Positions 1 through 10,968 of a stretch of 64,000 bases of DNA are shown one piece after another. The stretch lies in NCBI GenBank assembly GCA_014338405.1, contig JTDE01000134.1, forward strand, positions 263,266 through 327,265, in the 5' to 3' direction. The notes beneath the pieces were generated by a model. It did no database searches. It saw nothing but the letters and a program-made list of their open reading frames with translations, and was not told the origin of the DNA. Made by a program: the position numbers and the translations under genes. How positions within the stretch are numbered: position 1 is the first letter of the stretch; the number at the start of each line of letters is the position of its first letter. This DNA is from Paragonimus skrjabini miyazakii. Lineage: Eukaryota; Platyhelminthes; Trematoda; Plagiorchiida; Troglotrematidae.

Positions 1-125
1 ATATTTGTTAGTTAGATGAAAGTTAAAAGGAGTGAATGATGCAAATACTTGCATATTTTCTTGACATAACCTTGTGCTGACCAATAGGGCTTCAAGGTTG
101 ACTTCATTTTTGCTCTTAACTCTCA

Positions 126-296
126 TAATTTATTGGTTCATAATTACTGATCAGTAGTAGGGGATTTTGATTTTCATATAGATTGAACATCACCCACAAT
201 TGGTCGGAGCTGTCGCATTCTCAAAGACTTTCCAGTCGGCCCCTTTCGAAAAGAAGCACTAGACTCGAGTTTTGCTCTCATTATAGCTCGTCAGTA
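126..296 (-). mobile_element. SINE-A copy 1, 3' tail fragment
   Basis: On the minus strand this matches the 3' part of a tRNA-derived SINE repeated elsewhere in the window (37300-37425, 54545-54660, 60925-61045). Shared blocks are the segment around ctcgagtctaatgcttcttt, a gactggaaagt block and the gcgacagctgcgatca block. It lacks the tRNA-like part and abuts a plus-strand copy at 297, so the two form a head-to-head pair. Confidence 0.7.
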
Positions 297-601
297 TTCA
301 AATACCGCTCAACAAGTCAATGATTTCTGTGATTTCAACTTGCAGAGAAGTCCTAATCGAGGGGTCATCGATTGGAGTTAACAGACAGTAACTGTGTCTC
401 CTCTCGAGGCGATCGGGCAACCTGACCATTACTCACAAGCGAAAGTGGATAAGCGTTCTCATATGATAATCCGGTCGTGCCTAACGTGATGTCAATGGCG
501 CAGTGGTAAACACGGTTGCCTCATAAACAGCGTGGCCGTGGTTCAAGTCCCGGCAGTGGCGATGATATGCACTACTGACGAGCTCTAATGAAAGCGACTA
601 A
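297..601 (+). mobile_element. SINE-A copy 2, 5' region plus tRNA-like part
   Basis: About 190 nt of 5' sequence is followed by a tRNA-like block. An A-box-like tggcgcagtgg lies at 496-506 and a B-box-like ggttcaagtcc at 540-550. The 5' sequence recurs inverted at 63640-63765. The usual 3' tail is missing after about 595. The internal promoter boxes sit unusually far from the apparent 5' end, so the 5' part may be a fused second module. Confidence 0.7.
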
Positions 602-1171
602 TTCTGAACACATACGGTAGGAAAGCAACGGATGATCAGGGAAGGAGAAGGTGCAGCGATGCAGCCTGAGAAAGAACCTCTACACTGCCCATTAAATAAA
701 TCACAGTTGGTTAGTTTTTCAGGAATGAAACAATTTTGATAGAAATAGTCATTATCAGTGCGAGCTTCCTTGCTGTAAATTACGATTTTTGAATGTTGAG
801 AGAAGTGAAACTCAACACCGAAACAGCTCTACGGTTAAGAACTTGTCAAAATATCCCAAATTTAGGGGGGAATTTGTTCGCTGAAGAATAGCAGTGAAAG
901 AACTCGTATCCGTCATGGACTCTAATGACTGCTTTTGAGTCAACGCAGTGTCTGGTTGCAAGCGTATTCTGATTTGTTAGGAGTAAGCATGGAATACTTT
1001 ATGAATTAATCTGAGGGACCATGTACTTAAAATAACTTAGATAGCATGAACTTCTGATACAACCAACCAGAGATGTGATTAAATGCTAGCTTGTCCTTTT
1101 CAAGCAGAAAAAGTTACTGTATAACACTATATATAACATTTGACCAATTTGAGCGCGCTGTTTTATTTTAG
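602..1171. other. Intron-like sequence, nothing recognised
   Basis: I see no coding signal or repeat that I can support. A polypyrimidine-AG at 711-724 is followed within 20 nt by a stop in the phase used by the other exons. Confidence 0.4.
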
Positions 1172-1234
1172 ATGAACATGTTGATGGCAAGACAATTTGG
1201 CTGCTTGAGAAATTTCTTGACACATATCCCAAAG
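1172..1234 (+). CDS. Putative phase-1 exon E1 (63 nt)
   Basis: The acceptor ends ttttattttag and the donor is aaag|gtaaga, both close to consensus. In phase 1 it reads EHVDGKTIWLLEKFLDTYPK, preceded by a split codon (probably D) and followed by a split G codon. It is the first of 22 symmetric phase-1 exons and one of seven that are exactly 63 nt. Function unknown. A second frame is also open, so the phase rests on consistency with the other exons. Confidence 0.6.
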
Positions 1235-3224
1235 GTAAGAGCCCACTAGGCACATAAACTTATGATTAAAACTACCTACCCGCTAATCAACATATCACAA
1301 CTTACAGTCCTGTAGTAATATGTATTACCTTGCTGGGTATTTGTTCTGTATACCACAGGATGCGTGTAGCAGATATCGATTTGATTTTGACAAGCGTAAA
1401 ATCAACTTATAGATAATCGATAATCGTTGGGTGCTGAAAGTTTACGCGTTGTTCCAAATTCATGAATTCTTAGTTGATTCCAAATATGATTTGACGGTTT
1501 CGAAAACTTTCATCAATGATGCCAACTGCTTCATTTTTATCTGGAGGTGCTCACGTGATGTGTCAGCTGAATCGTTGTCAGTGGGAATGTGTGAATTCTG
1601 TTGCCCAAGACAACGAACACATTAGTGGTAAACAGAAGGCACAAATGATTTGAGGTCGGGTGACAGACACAGGTCTTTAGGTTAGGCTAAACAGCATCCG
1701 ACTACCACTGGACTAAGATCGAATTGCGTAGAGTATCCCAACGCATATGTAAACTAGTAATATCACATCTTGGGGGTGTGATAAGAGGTTGGTCTGGGTT
1801 ATCCATTTCTTGTGGCTCTTCTCTACCTGCCCCAAATAAACTCAGAGTAGGCAGAAAAAGCTCAGTGTCATTCCGGTTATCACTGATGCGGTTAGATTAA
1901 CAAAGCTGACAATAGATTGACAACTTAGAGACCCCCTTTGAGTATTTTGGTGAATTTGCCTATTGCTAGCTCATTCACCTGACAAGACCCACAAGAAACA
2001 GTAGTTACCGGGGAATGTTTGTGTTAGGAGGATCAAACTATCTTTTTTTCATATCGCCGGTCATTCTCCCCAGTATAGATGCATTGGTTCAGACAGTCGA
2101 TTGTACCATGCGAGGTTGTTGAAACGCAAGTGTAAGGGCCGCCGTCCATCCTGGACCTAGTCTCTCCAAGCGTGGCAGCAGTTGCGGTCGAATTGGCTTG
2201 CCACAGCGATCGAAACCTATGGATATCCGCGTGCAGGCGGCACAATAATTGACTCGCTTTGCACCACGTGTGGTTCCCCTGATATCACACATTCAAACAA
2301 ATATGCATGTGCGTACATTTACAGGAACGCCAACTATATAGTACTTGAATCTGTGTCGTAGGCTGTGATGTGCGTCCCATTAGCTTATGGCTGGATGTAT
2401 TATTAGCTAACTTGATGGTAGTAGAATAGTGAACATTGAGGAGTTGGGAGTCGTACAAGATATCTTGGATGCTTAACATTTTATGCGTCTTCATTCTGTG
2501 GGCTGTTTGCTATCCGGTGAGAGTCGTTGGGTAAGCAATGTGGCAAGATCGTAACCTAACATGCACAAATGCACTTACTCAGCGCGCTAGTGGCCACCTG
2601 TGAACAAAAATAGGAAAGTATTAATCGAGTGTTACCGGATGACCTTCAACCCTGTCTGCAGTAAGGTCACATCATAACGTAATGGAGTGCTGTAGGCCAT
2701 AAAAGGACAATACATCTGGTACCAATCTGGTCACAAGGACTGCTAAAAGTCTACTGAATGATGCAGTGGACCAGCAGGTTCAGAGTCCTTTCCAGTCACT
2801 TACGTTAAGTAAAATCAATGAAACTTTTAAACATGCATAAGACAGAATGGCCTTTTGAGACCAGTCACCATAGGACTGTGTAGGTGCGCTGGTAAACTAA
2901 TCATGTATTCTGTGCGAACGTGCTAAACACCCTAAACTGAATTTGCTTTCTTCTGCGTTGGTCGGAATCGTTTTACCGCGCAGCGCATCTTCCAAGCGCA
3001 GATCGATTCAACTCATCAGGTACTTCTTATAACCTGCAGGTTCATACAACAATTATAATGGGAGTTATGAACAAGTCTTTTCTGTGTACAAAATATCCAG
3101 GCCTTTATAGGTCAGTCACTCAGAGAGCAAATCACCAGTGTTAACGATGGGCGGCTTGGAGTTCCATCCACCATTACCTCACAAAATTATCGGTTGGAGT
3201 TTGGGTGGGCATGCAGATTGATGG
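1235..3224. other. Intron with an unassigned repeat-like patch
   Basis: Mostly AT-rich and featureless. The GC-richer stretch 2033-2292 is open in two minus frames and weakly resembles 24880-25160 (a shared gcaccac-gttcc stretch). It may be LINE 3'-end or SINE material. No gene is supported here. Confidence 0.3.
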
Positions 3225-3545
3225 TGTGAACTTTGGCCACGGCAACTACGGGGCTTGCACGAATTTTTGTGTGTGGGCACAAAATCGGATTGCGTAATTG
3301 AATAGCGATCGATTGAGCAGTAGCCAACATCCGTTGTCTGACCAGTATGGGGTGGTTTATCGCCACTTTGTAGACAGCACGGAACGCCTGAGTGGGGTCA
3401 ATCCGGTGATCAGTATGAGCTAGATGTGCGACGACTGCACTGTTGATGCTTTCGATTTTGATGAATCTACATAATCGTATTAGTCTGGTGATGAATTATC
3501 GAAAACAATTGTTCGTCATGTCTGCTCTCCTATGAATCAACATTT
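3225..3545 (-). mobile_element. Penelope-like element remnant P1 (C-terminal tail)
   Basis: Read on the minus strand this gives INSAVVAHLAHTDHR, then AFRAVYKV, then RQRMLATAQSIAIQLRNP, followed by a frameshift. These match the segment after the GIY-YIG nuclease in the other Penelope-like copies here (13094-13252, 36800-37050, 43589-43760). The family is a retroelement with reverse transcriptase plus GIY-YIG endonuclease. Only the 3' end survives and it is inactive. The nuclease part upstream (to about 3545) is too decayed to read with confidence. Confidence 0.7.
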
Positions 3546-4475
3546 GATCACCTTACGCAAGACCCTCATTCTTGGGGCCTCTTACAACTTCAGGAAGGAC
3601 GGCTGGCCCACCTATTAGGGTGGGAAACCCAGGAAGTGCAAACCCACGTCATTCTTCCGAGTTATGATTAGGATTATAACAACGTTGATCCCCTAAACCA
3701 TTTTGATAGCAAGACACGTTTCATTGTCGATCTTGGATTGTTCACCATCATATCTGGTTGTTTAGAGCAGGCGTTATACCTACATAGTGTGCAAGATGGA
3801 TGAATTCTGTCGATTCGATGGTTGACAATGTTGTACTCAAAACATCCACTGTAGTGCTACCTACACTCTAGATATAATTAAGTCTGAAGCCAGAAGCACA
3901 CAGAACGAGGACCGTATTTGCAGTTTTGGTGTAGGAATATGTTGAATTCCGTTATTCTCTCACAGTAACATCATCAACCTTTTGCCGTCTATATGAATTT
4001 CAAATATCGTCGAAGGACTGATAACTTCAGGATAATCGTAAAATCACAGCTAATGCCTCCTTGCATAACCGTGACTACTTTGTTCTCGGCTACTTACAAA
4101 GTGCGGAGGAAAAACAACATAGCTGAGAACATGATTTTCCATCCGCCAATACAAAAATACATCGACTATCCATATCGACCGACTTCATTGGATTAAGAGT
4201 TTGATCTCTGACCAGAAGCAAGTTAGTAGAATGAAGTTCAAGTGATTCGCAATCCACTAGAATAAGGAGAACGAAAGTTGTTTTTATAAAACCGATGAGA
4301 TAACGTTATCAACGACGTAGAATAACCTGAACTGTCAGCAGAATGAATCAGTTAACTGTCTCATGTTGGTTGGGCATCACATCGTGTAGAATAAAATTAC
4401 AGTGATATTTCTGCATGCTCGAAGATGCAGAGTTTATGAAATAGACTGGAAACTGGCATGGCTTGTGTGCAGCTG

Positions 4476-4502
4476 TATATATATATATATACATATATAT
4501 AA
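4476..4502. repeat. (TA)n microsatellite
   Basis: Alternating TA with one C interruption. Confidence 0.9.
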
Positions 4503-4974
4503 AGGTGTACCGAAACCAGTTCAATCAGGATGGCAAATTTTACATCTCAAAGCGGTATATCATTTGTTGTCATCAGAAAATTGTTCTTTGTGGAGCCTTA
4601 AAGAATCGAATGTAGTTAGATGTCGACACCAACGGTCATAACATTGACATGTACCTTCGTTCTGCGCCACATTTGCCAATTGATCCATTTAATTCTGAAG
4701 CTGTGTTAATCAAATCGAAGTCTGATGTGTGAAAACGTAGTTTCCCGTTGTACTGTAAACACAAGGAATAGAGAAATACCACAGACTGTACTAGTTAACT
4801 TCGTTGCAAGTCTAAATTTGGACTATAACACTTCCCAAAAACACCGTTTGCTGGCCATTTTTTCAAATAACGCAACCCTAGTAGATTACTTGTAATCCAT
4901 GCACGCCATCGTTTGAGTATATAACTATTTTAGCTATTTACTGAGGAAACAATTTGTTGTGTTGATTTTTGTAG

Positions 4975-5058
4975 ATCTTATCCGAGTGACCGAAGTGCTC
5001 TATGACCTTCTGAATCAGGCACAGCCGATCAAGACAGTGAAAGGACAAAAGAGTGCGG
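4975..5058 (+). CDS. Putative phase-1 exon E2 (84 nt)
   Basis: The acceptor is gttgatttttgtag and the donor gcgg|gtaagt, both strong. In phase 1 it reads DLIRVTEVLYDLLNQAQPIK and then a lysine-rich end. The length is 28 codons with symmetric phase. The reading is protein-like (amphipathic, leucine-rich) but I recognise no family. Confidence 0.65.
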
Positions 5059-5116
5059 GTAAGTTAGTAGCAGTCTAAGTTGGGTAGTCGCCAAATATAA
5101 AATCTGTGATCTTAAC

Positions 5117-5200
5117 GTGGTTTCGCAGCTCACCTGGTAGAGTGCTTGCTTGCCTTAGACATGAGGTTTCCGTCTCTGGTACGATTCCGTTGGAATCCAG
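5117..5200 (+). mobile_element. tRNA-like SINE head
   Basis: An A-box-like gcagctcacctggtagag lies at 5125-5142 and a B-box-like ggtacgattcc at 5178-5188, about 36 nt further on, as in tRNA-derived SINE promoters. The flanks do not pair as an acceptor stem, so I do not call a tRNA gene. The 3' limit is unclear, and open frames in 5212-5496 may be part of its tail. Confidence 0.45.
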
Positions 5201-5633
5201 ATTGACCGATAATGGATCTCTTACAAATGATCCATTCTGTCACGCTACTTATCAATGACAAAGCATCAGTTAGCCATTTACAGTCCACAGTGATTCGCGT
5301 TCGCAAATTACACTTACCCAGCGTCTGTTTCGTTTGTCTTTTGAACCAAACTGACACAGTTAGCCGGATTGTGGTTGATGTTTTTCTGGCCGGACCACTC
5401 ATTCATCAAACTATTAATCCGATCTGCATCGTTTGCCAAAGAAATATTGATGAGGCTCCAACTCCTCGGTTAGAAGAACGATGTCCATGCACGTAGCAGT
5501 TCATACAAAGGGTTTTCCTGTAGTAGCTGTCTTTTTTGTGCTAGCCTGTGAGTCATTTATGACTGCATTTTGCCTGTGATCATTCTTTTACAATCATTTC
5601 TCTTCAGTACAAACCAGTAGCTAACATTGAGTC

Positions 5634-5668
5634 TGACGTTCATTTCGACGTTCACTTCGACGTTCACA
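5634..5668. repeat. Short 12-bp tandem repeat
   Basis: About three copies of the unit cgacgttcactt, slightly degenerate, at the edge of a GC-richer patch (5640-5830) that holds no gene I can name. Confidence 0.7.
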
Positions 5669-5944
5669 GCCTGACCGCTTTGGCTGCTTGGACGGCCATG
5701 CAACTGTTGTCGGCAGTGTGCAGGGCCAAACAGGCTTGTCGAGCGGGGAGGTGTATTTACACCTGTTTGTCCGCATAACATGTATACGCTGCAACGTGTT
5801 GTGCTTCACCAACGCGCATTCGTTAGTCAGTTCGAGTTACGAAAGAAACGCAATGTTTTGTAAGCACTCATAAGTCTTGATATTATCCCACATCCTCTTC
5901 CATAGCGAGAAAAGAACATTATACAAATGTGATATTGTTATATC

Positions 5945-7400
5945 GTGAAATAAACCGGGTCACCCCGTTTGCTGTACCCGGTAGGGCGGGTAGGCGAAAA
6001 TATGCTACTGCTAAAACCTACCCAATGATCCATCCACCATGAACCGTAGTGGGAATATCTCTCAGAGTTACGACCTCGAAACCTGAAACAAGCCCGGAGA
6101 TGTGAGGCGCTGTCCATCGCGACATATAATGTGCCCACGCTGATGAGTCAATGAACTTCCGTACGGCTGAAACGCCGCACCACACTGGTCACCCTGATTA
6201 TGAATTTCGCCAAGGCGTTTGATTCCATGAGCCGTAAAATATTGTTGACAGTGTTTAGTAACTGAATGCTCAGGCAATCAACTTAATTAAAACCCTAGCT
6301 GTGGGTACGGAGTCGAGGATGCAATTGTCTGGATCGATCGCTGACGAATTCGACGTCGTCGCTAACGTGATCTTCCGACGTTCCAACAACCCAACTTCAC
6401 TAATTATTTTGACGATGCGCATGCTGTTGTTTGCCGATGATGATGCGATATCTTCCCACAGCGAATTTCAACTTCAGCAACCAACCACAGCGTTGGAGAC
6501 CGCAGCACCCAGATTTGGTTTGGGTGTCAGCATACGGAAAACATGTCATTATTATCAGGTTTATCTAGCCAAAGGTGTTGCTCCTACGTTTGAAATCTAC
6601 ATCAGTAGAGATATTTTTGACAGCTGCACAGACTTCTGTTAATTTAATAGCAATCTGCCGACAGATTTGTCCGTGGATCGCGAGTTGCGCGCTCGCGCGG
6701 CGAAGGTGTCTTGATAAACGTACTTAGAGGAAATTTGGTCTGAAAACGAGCATTAAGCTGGTTGTTCCCCACTCAATTGCGTTGTCTGCGCCGCAGTACC
6801 GCAATGAGACTTGGACATTGTGTTGAAGAAACGTGCAGTGTTTGTGCTCACTTCCGTCTGCAACGTCTAAGACACATCATGGATATTCGAGTGTCAGACA
6901 TGGCTCTTAACACTGCCGCAGTTCGACGAAGGGGTACGGATGGTACTGGAGTCATCCTGATGCTATGTCAACTTCATTGACTTGGTCACGTCTGTGGGAT
7001 AGGTGACGACTGGATTCCAAGGCAAATGCTACACGTACACGTAGAATTAAGCAAGCGAACTCGTGGTGGTCAAAAGCTGCGTTACCGGTATGCTATCCAA
7101 TTAAGTCTTTTACGTTGTGCCATCGACTTTGGACTTTAAGGGGACTTGGGCTTGAACCATACGGTCTGGAGAAATAAAATCTGGATGTGTTCGCAAGTCC
7201 ATTGAACAACATTTGAGCGTCGGTGAAGTAAAGCACGCGGTACGCAAAAAGGTAAATGTCATAGGTTGTGATGGCATGACTACATGACACTGAGTTTAAT
7301 GCGGTCGTGAATGAGCTGGTCGTCTCGGTTTACTATAACCTCAACTACTGGTACACTGTGAGGAGAAGGGCGACGAGTAGGTTAAGTGTAAGTGAGCTAC
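5945..7400 (+). mobile_element. Degenerate LINE copy A with internal deletion
   Basis: A GC-rich leader (5945-6115) leads into ATYNVPTLM near 6120, which resembles the start of an APE-type endonuclease. The sequence then jumps to NFAKAFDSMS (6200-6235), a reverse transcriptase motif. MLLFADDDA follows at about 6420, then a CTDFC block, then LGHV-GDD-IP (6980-7030) and the C-terminal block ending near 7290. The same order of motifs, intact, is found in LINE copy B at 25600-28625. Most of the endonuclease and the first RT motifs are deleted near 6160-6200, and stops and frameshifts are frequent. It lies inside the E2-E3 intron. Confidence 0.75.
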
Positions 7401-8040
7401 GTCAGTTATATCGATTTTTCGGTTGTATCAACCAAAGTCCTTGATCATGGTGGCCTTCCAAGTTTCCTTTTCTTCGGGTTTGTTGAAGCATTACACGATG
7501 AGTGTTTCGTTATGGTTTCTTTCCAACTGTACATTTTGTTTTTCTTCCCCCTCCTATCTGGATTGTAATAATATGTACTTCTATAGTTAACTACCAACCG
7601 TACACTCCTCACTACTGGCTTGGTGAACAGTCAGATGCAGTTGAACTTGATAAACTCGCCATCGATGACCAAGTCTAAAACAAATGAAAAATAGCTACAA
7701 AGATCTTGATTCCAGGCTAAAATTTAGGGTCACGGAGTGATGTGTAAGAAGGTCGTTTGGTTCCGAGCTAGAAACAACACTAGGAGGCTAGATTATGTCA
7801 CGAAACGATCTAATACTCACAGAATTGGGAATTAAAACAATTTGAATGCTTATAGGGAACTCAACCATGAAAAAACAGATTTGAACTGGCTCAAACCAGT
7901 AACAGAACCGCCATCGCAATCGCTGTATTAAGTAAGCCACGAAAACGCAATGTAAGTCCAAAAAAATGCCCCTTTGGTCTCAGTGCTCAACAATAATTTT
8001 CACGGATTCCATTATAGACTGATAAGTACTCCTACCTAAG
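7401..8040. other. Intron sequence, nothing recognised
   Basis: AT-rich sequence with a T/C-rich run near 7530-7560. No repeat or coding feature that I can support. Confidence 0.35.
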
Positions 8041-8082
8041 CAATAAATTACCCGAACGATTTATTAGATGGCATGAGACACA
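8041..8082 (+). CDS. Candidate phase-1 exon (42 nt)
   Basis: After the acceptor tactcctacctaag it reads INYPNDLLDGMRH in phase 1, then the donor aca|gtgaga. Symmetric like the main set, but the short length makes chance likely. Confidence 0.35.
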
Positions 8083-8780
8083 GTGAGACTGATAAGTGAC
8101 TGAATTGGTGAGCAGGGTGGACAATAACACAACTGAGCCGAAGAATTCACAACTAGGCTTATACACGTAACGACTGACTCATATTTTCAAGTCAGTTACA
8201 ACCTTGAGGTGTAGTTTTTAAAATGTATGCCATCGTTTATAATGAGCACTGATATTTTCAACCTCGGACGTCTAAAGTTTGCGCTTATTTACAATCAGAG
8301 GTTGCTTGTGTGTTCTGAGTCACCTCACTCAGGTTGGAATGGCAGAAGTTCGTGCGAAATGTGCGCACTGCATCAACAGCTTAATCCTTGTTTCTTCTAA
8401 ATACCTAAGGAAAACAGAGGACAGTGTTTCGACCGCGATCTTTTTTATCAGTCAGTTAAGTGAATACTTACCAGGACTTGGGACGGAATGATAGCCACAA
8501 GTAACTGTTCACCTGTCAGTTTCGCCTAACATGATCCTAATCGAATACTACTCGTCAAGCATTTCTTATCGATTGAAGAACTTATCATTGCACACAGTTA
8601 TTTACCTACCTTGGTAATAGTCCTGTACTCTGACTGTCGAAGTCTCATTTAGTAGCTGTCTTCTTGCGTCTTGCAGGCATGATAAAACTGTTTTGAACTT
8701 CATGTTTCGAAAATTAATAGATTGGAATTGGACAGTTTGGAGGTGTTCGTTTACTCACAGATTTCATCTTGTCTTTTTAG

Positions 8781-8843
8781 ATAAAACTGTTAATCGCCTA
8801 CTTTCACGACTTTATCTACAAGCTATGAAGACGAATTTCGTAG
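8781..8843 (+). CDS. Putative phase-1 exon E3 (63 nt)
   Basis: The acceptor is cttgtctttttag and the donor gtag|gtaagt. It reads KTVNRLLSRLYLQAMK in phase 1, preceded by a split D codon. Strong splice sites and the recurrent 63-nt length. The 12 nt gataaaactgtt spanning its start also occur at 8681-8692, shortly after another strong acceptor (AG at 8675-8676). That may be a decayed partial copy of the exon. Confidence 0.65.
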
Positions 8844-9073
8844 GTAAGTGGATGTTGGTTGCGTTAAAATTTGTCCAATGCAAAATTGTGTTTATACAAA
8901 TCGACGTAATCCATGGACGTGAGGGTAGCTAACCAATTTCATTGTTGTTGTGTCTCGACAATCATTGCAGTACTGGCGTTTGCTGCAAACAACGCAACCC
9001 AGAGGCAGTGTGCGTAGTTAAATTCTGATCCCGAACCTATAGCGACTTGATATCGATATGATTAACTCATTAG

Positions 9074-9267
9074 AAGTGGGAGTCCATCCAACCATCAACT
9101 GGCCCACTCAAGAAACGAGACATGTGGATGGACGTAGTCAAACGAGCACAAGAACACATTGCTAATTTGGCAACTGATTCAGTAGATGATAAGATTATAA
9201 TATGCACACAACATGTGAATTTGGTTGTGCTTGATGCATTTTATTGTGGCCGAATCGGTGTGAATTT
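9074..9267 (+). CDS. Coding-like segment ending at a strong donor
   Basis: Open for 65 codons after a cattag acceptor-like site. It includes KKRDMWMDVVKRAQEHIANL and reaches a perfect gtaagt donor at 9268. It would start in phase 0 and end in phase 2, unlike the main exon set, so it may belong to another gene, a retroelement or chance. I recognise no family. Confidence 0.3.
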
Positions 9268-9673
9268 GTAAGTTGAAAATCAGTCTCATTTCCGATCATA
9301 CTCTTCGCATTCACGTAGATTTTCCCGATGGTCTTTTACAAAAAGTGCGCTAGATTTGAAGTTTCCCCGATCACAGCTGATCATCAGTAGTGTGAAAGCT
9401 TATCCTGACTGGCAGTTGAACTCCGATCCACGTGTTTGTGAAGCGACCGTATTGACCACTAACAGAATTGATCCGTGTACTGGATATTATCAAAGTGACA
9501 CACTTTTAGTTACAACCATCTATCCGTAATAATACTTTTGATTTCAACTTGATTAGAAAGATTCATTTGGAAATTTATCGAATCATGTTAACTAAACCGT
9601 TGCTGTGTATTCTTGTTTGAGCGAATGACATACGTGAATGGCTAATCTGATAGGAACATCTTTGCATACGCAG

Positions 9674-9697
9674 TTTTGATTATGGTTGAAAGTATAG
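9674..9697 (+). CDS. Candidate 24-nt micro-exon
   Basis: The acceptor gcatacgcag and the strong donor atag|gtgagg enclose VLIMVESI in phase 1-1. Plausible but short. Confidence 0.35.
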
Positions 9698-10568
9698 GTG
9701 AGGTGATGCGATCACGACAAAGGCGAACTCAATTAAACAGTAGTGAACACACTTGGCTCACAACCGCACTCAGGTAGAAATTCTACTTCTAAAAATATTG
9801 AACTAGATGGATTATCCTTCAGTGATGAACTCTAGCAGGAGCGAAACTTTAGTCCAGAGTGATCAGAATAGTCTGTGTCAATGCGAAAGTTAAGATTGAA
9901 TGTAGAAGTCGTATTCGATTATGAACAAAGTAGGAACTTATATCATACAATTCATTTTGTTGTGACCTCAACGTTTTCAAGGCCAATTTACACTGGCGAA
10001 ATACATCACCAATGACTATTTCAATGGTGAATCAAGTTTGAATGAGGTTTACCATGAATAATAATCGAGTATCTGTCACTTATCTGTCAATGCAGTACAC
10101 TTGTGTGGCCTTCTTCACATCAAGTCGATGTCGAAAATTTCAGGTAATGTTTCCAATTTGCCAGGTTAAATTGCAATCGTCTTTTTGCTGCAGTTATTGA
10201 TTGAAACAAAGAAGGAAGTTCTTGCTAGTTGGTATTTTCTGTCATACGTGGGACAGTTAGAAACCCTTCACAAAGATTAATCTTTGAAACAGATTTCTGT
10301 AAACTGTCAAATAATGATTGTTCTCTGATCTTTCGACACACACTCGGAAAGTTAAAAATACTACGTTGTCAATATGGCTTTTGTTTGAGATGAGCAGTTG
10401 GAAGACAGAGAATCATTGTAGTGTGAGCGGCGAACGCCTGTAGTTCTTGTTAGTGCGGGCAAATCCCAGGTTGAATTGTTGATACTGGAATAACGGAGAG
10501 CTCTATGATACAGTTGTCGCTTTTTGTAGAATATTGAATTTGTTGAGTTGTGTTTCTTTTGTCTGCAG

Positions 10569-10607
10569 AAAACCCGCGCGAACTCTGCTTTACTATTGCC
10601 TTTTCCT
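10569..10607 (+). CDS. Candidate phase-1 exon (39 nt)
   Basis: A very strong acceptor (gtttcttttgtctgcag) is followed by NPRELCFTIAFS in phase 1. The donor t|gtgtgc is weak. Without splicing the frame stops two codons later, so it could instead be an alternative end. Confidence 0.3.
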
Positions 10608-10968
10608 GTGTGCAGTAAACAGTTATGATGCGCTCACAGAATGTGTCTGGTTTCTTCTTCCTTTTATACCTACGATTGTTTACCTGCTTGCTTGATACTG
10701 TTTGATACGCTCTTATCTAATTGTTTCATTGAGTTAGTTTTCGGTCAATTACTGGCAATTTTGAGATGTAGCTTTTTGTTGGTGTGTTTAAAATAATTTG
10801 AATATCCCGTTAGTTCAAATCCAACATGACAGAGCACCTTTGTTGCAACTTATGTCAATAGCATCAGACGAATTCCAATCATTCTGGTCCATTTTTTGAC
10901 ATTTTCTTGGGCTTGCAAGATAATTAGATTAGCTTGATCACTTGGATCAATGTTATCGGTGTTTTCAA

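Noticed and set aside
5117..5200. tRNA gene
   Set aside because: A and B boxes are present, but the acceptor and T stems do not pair.
5548..5555. Very strong acceptor (gtcttttttgtgctag) three nt before a strong donor gtgagt
   Set aside because: It would make a 3-nt exon. A similar case lies at 51629. Such pairs are more likely chance or decoy sites.
7860..7926. Open segment ending at a gtaagc donor (LAQTSNRTAIAIAVL)
   Set aside because: Every possible acceptor gives phase 2 and lacks a pyrimidine tract.
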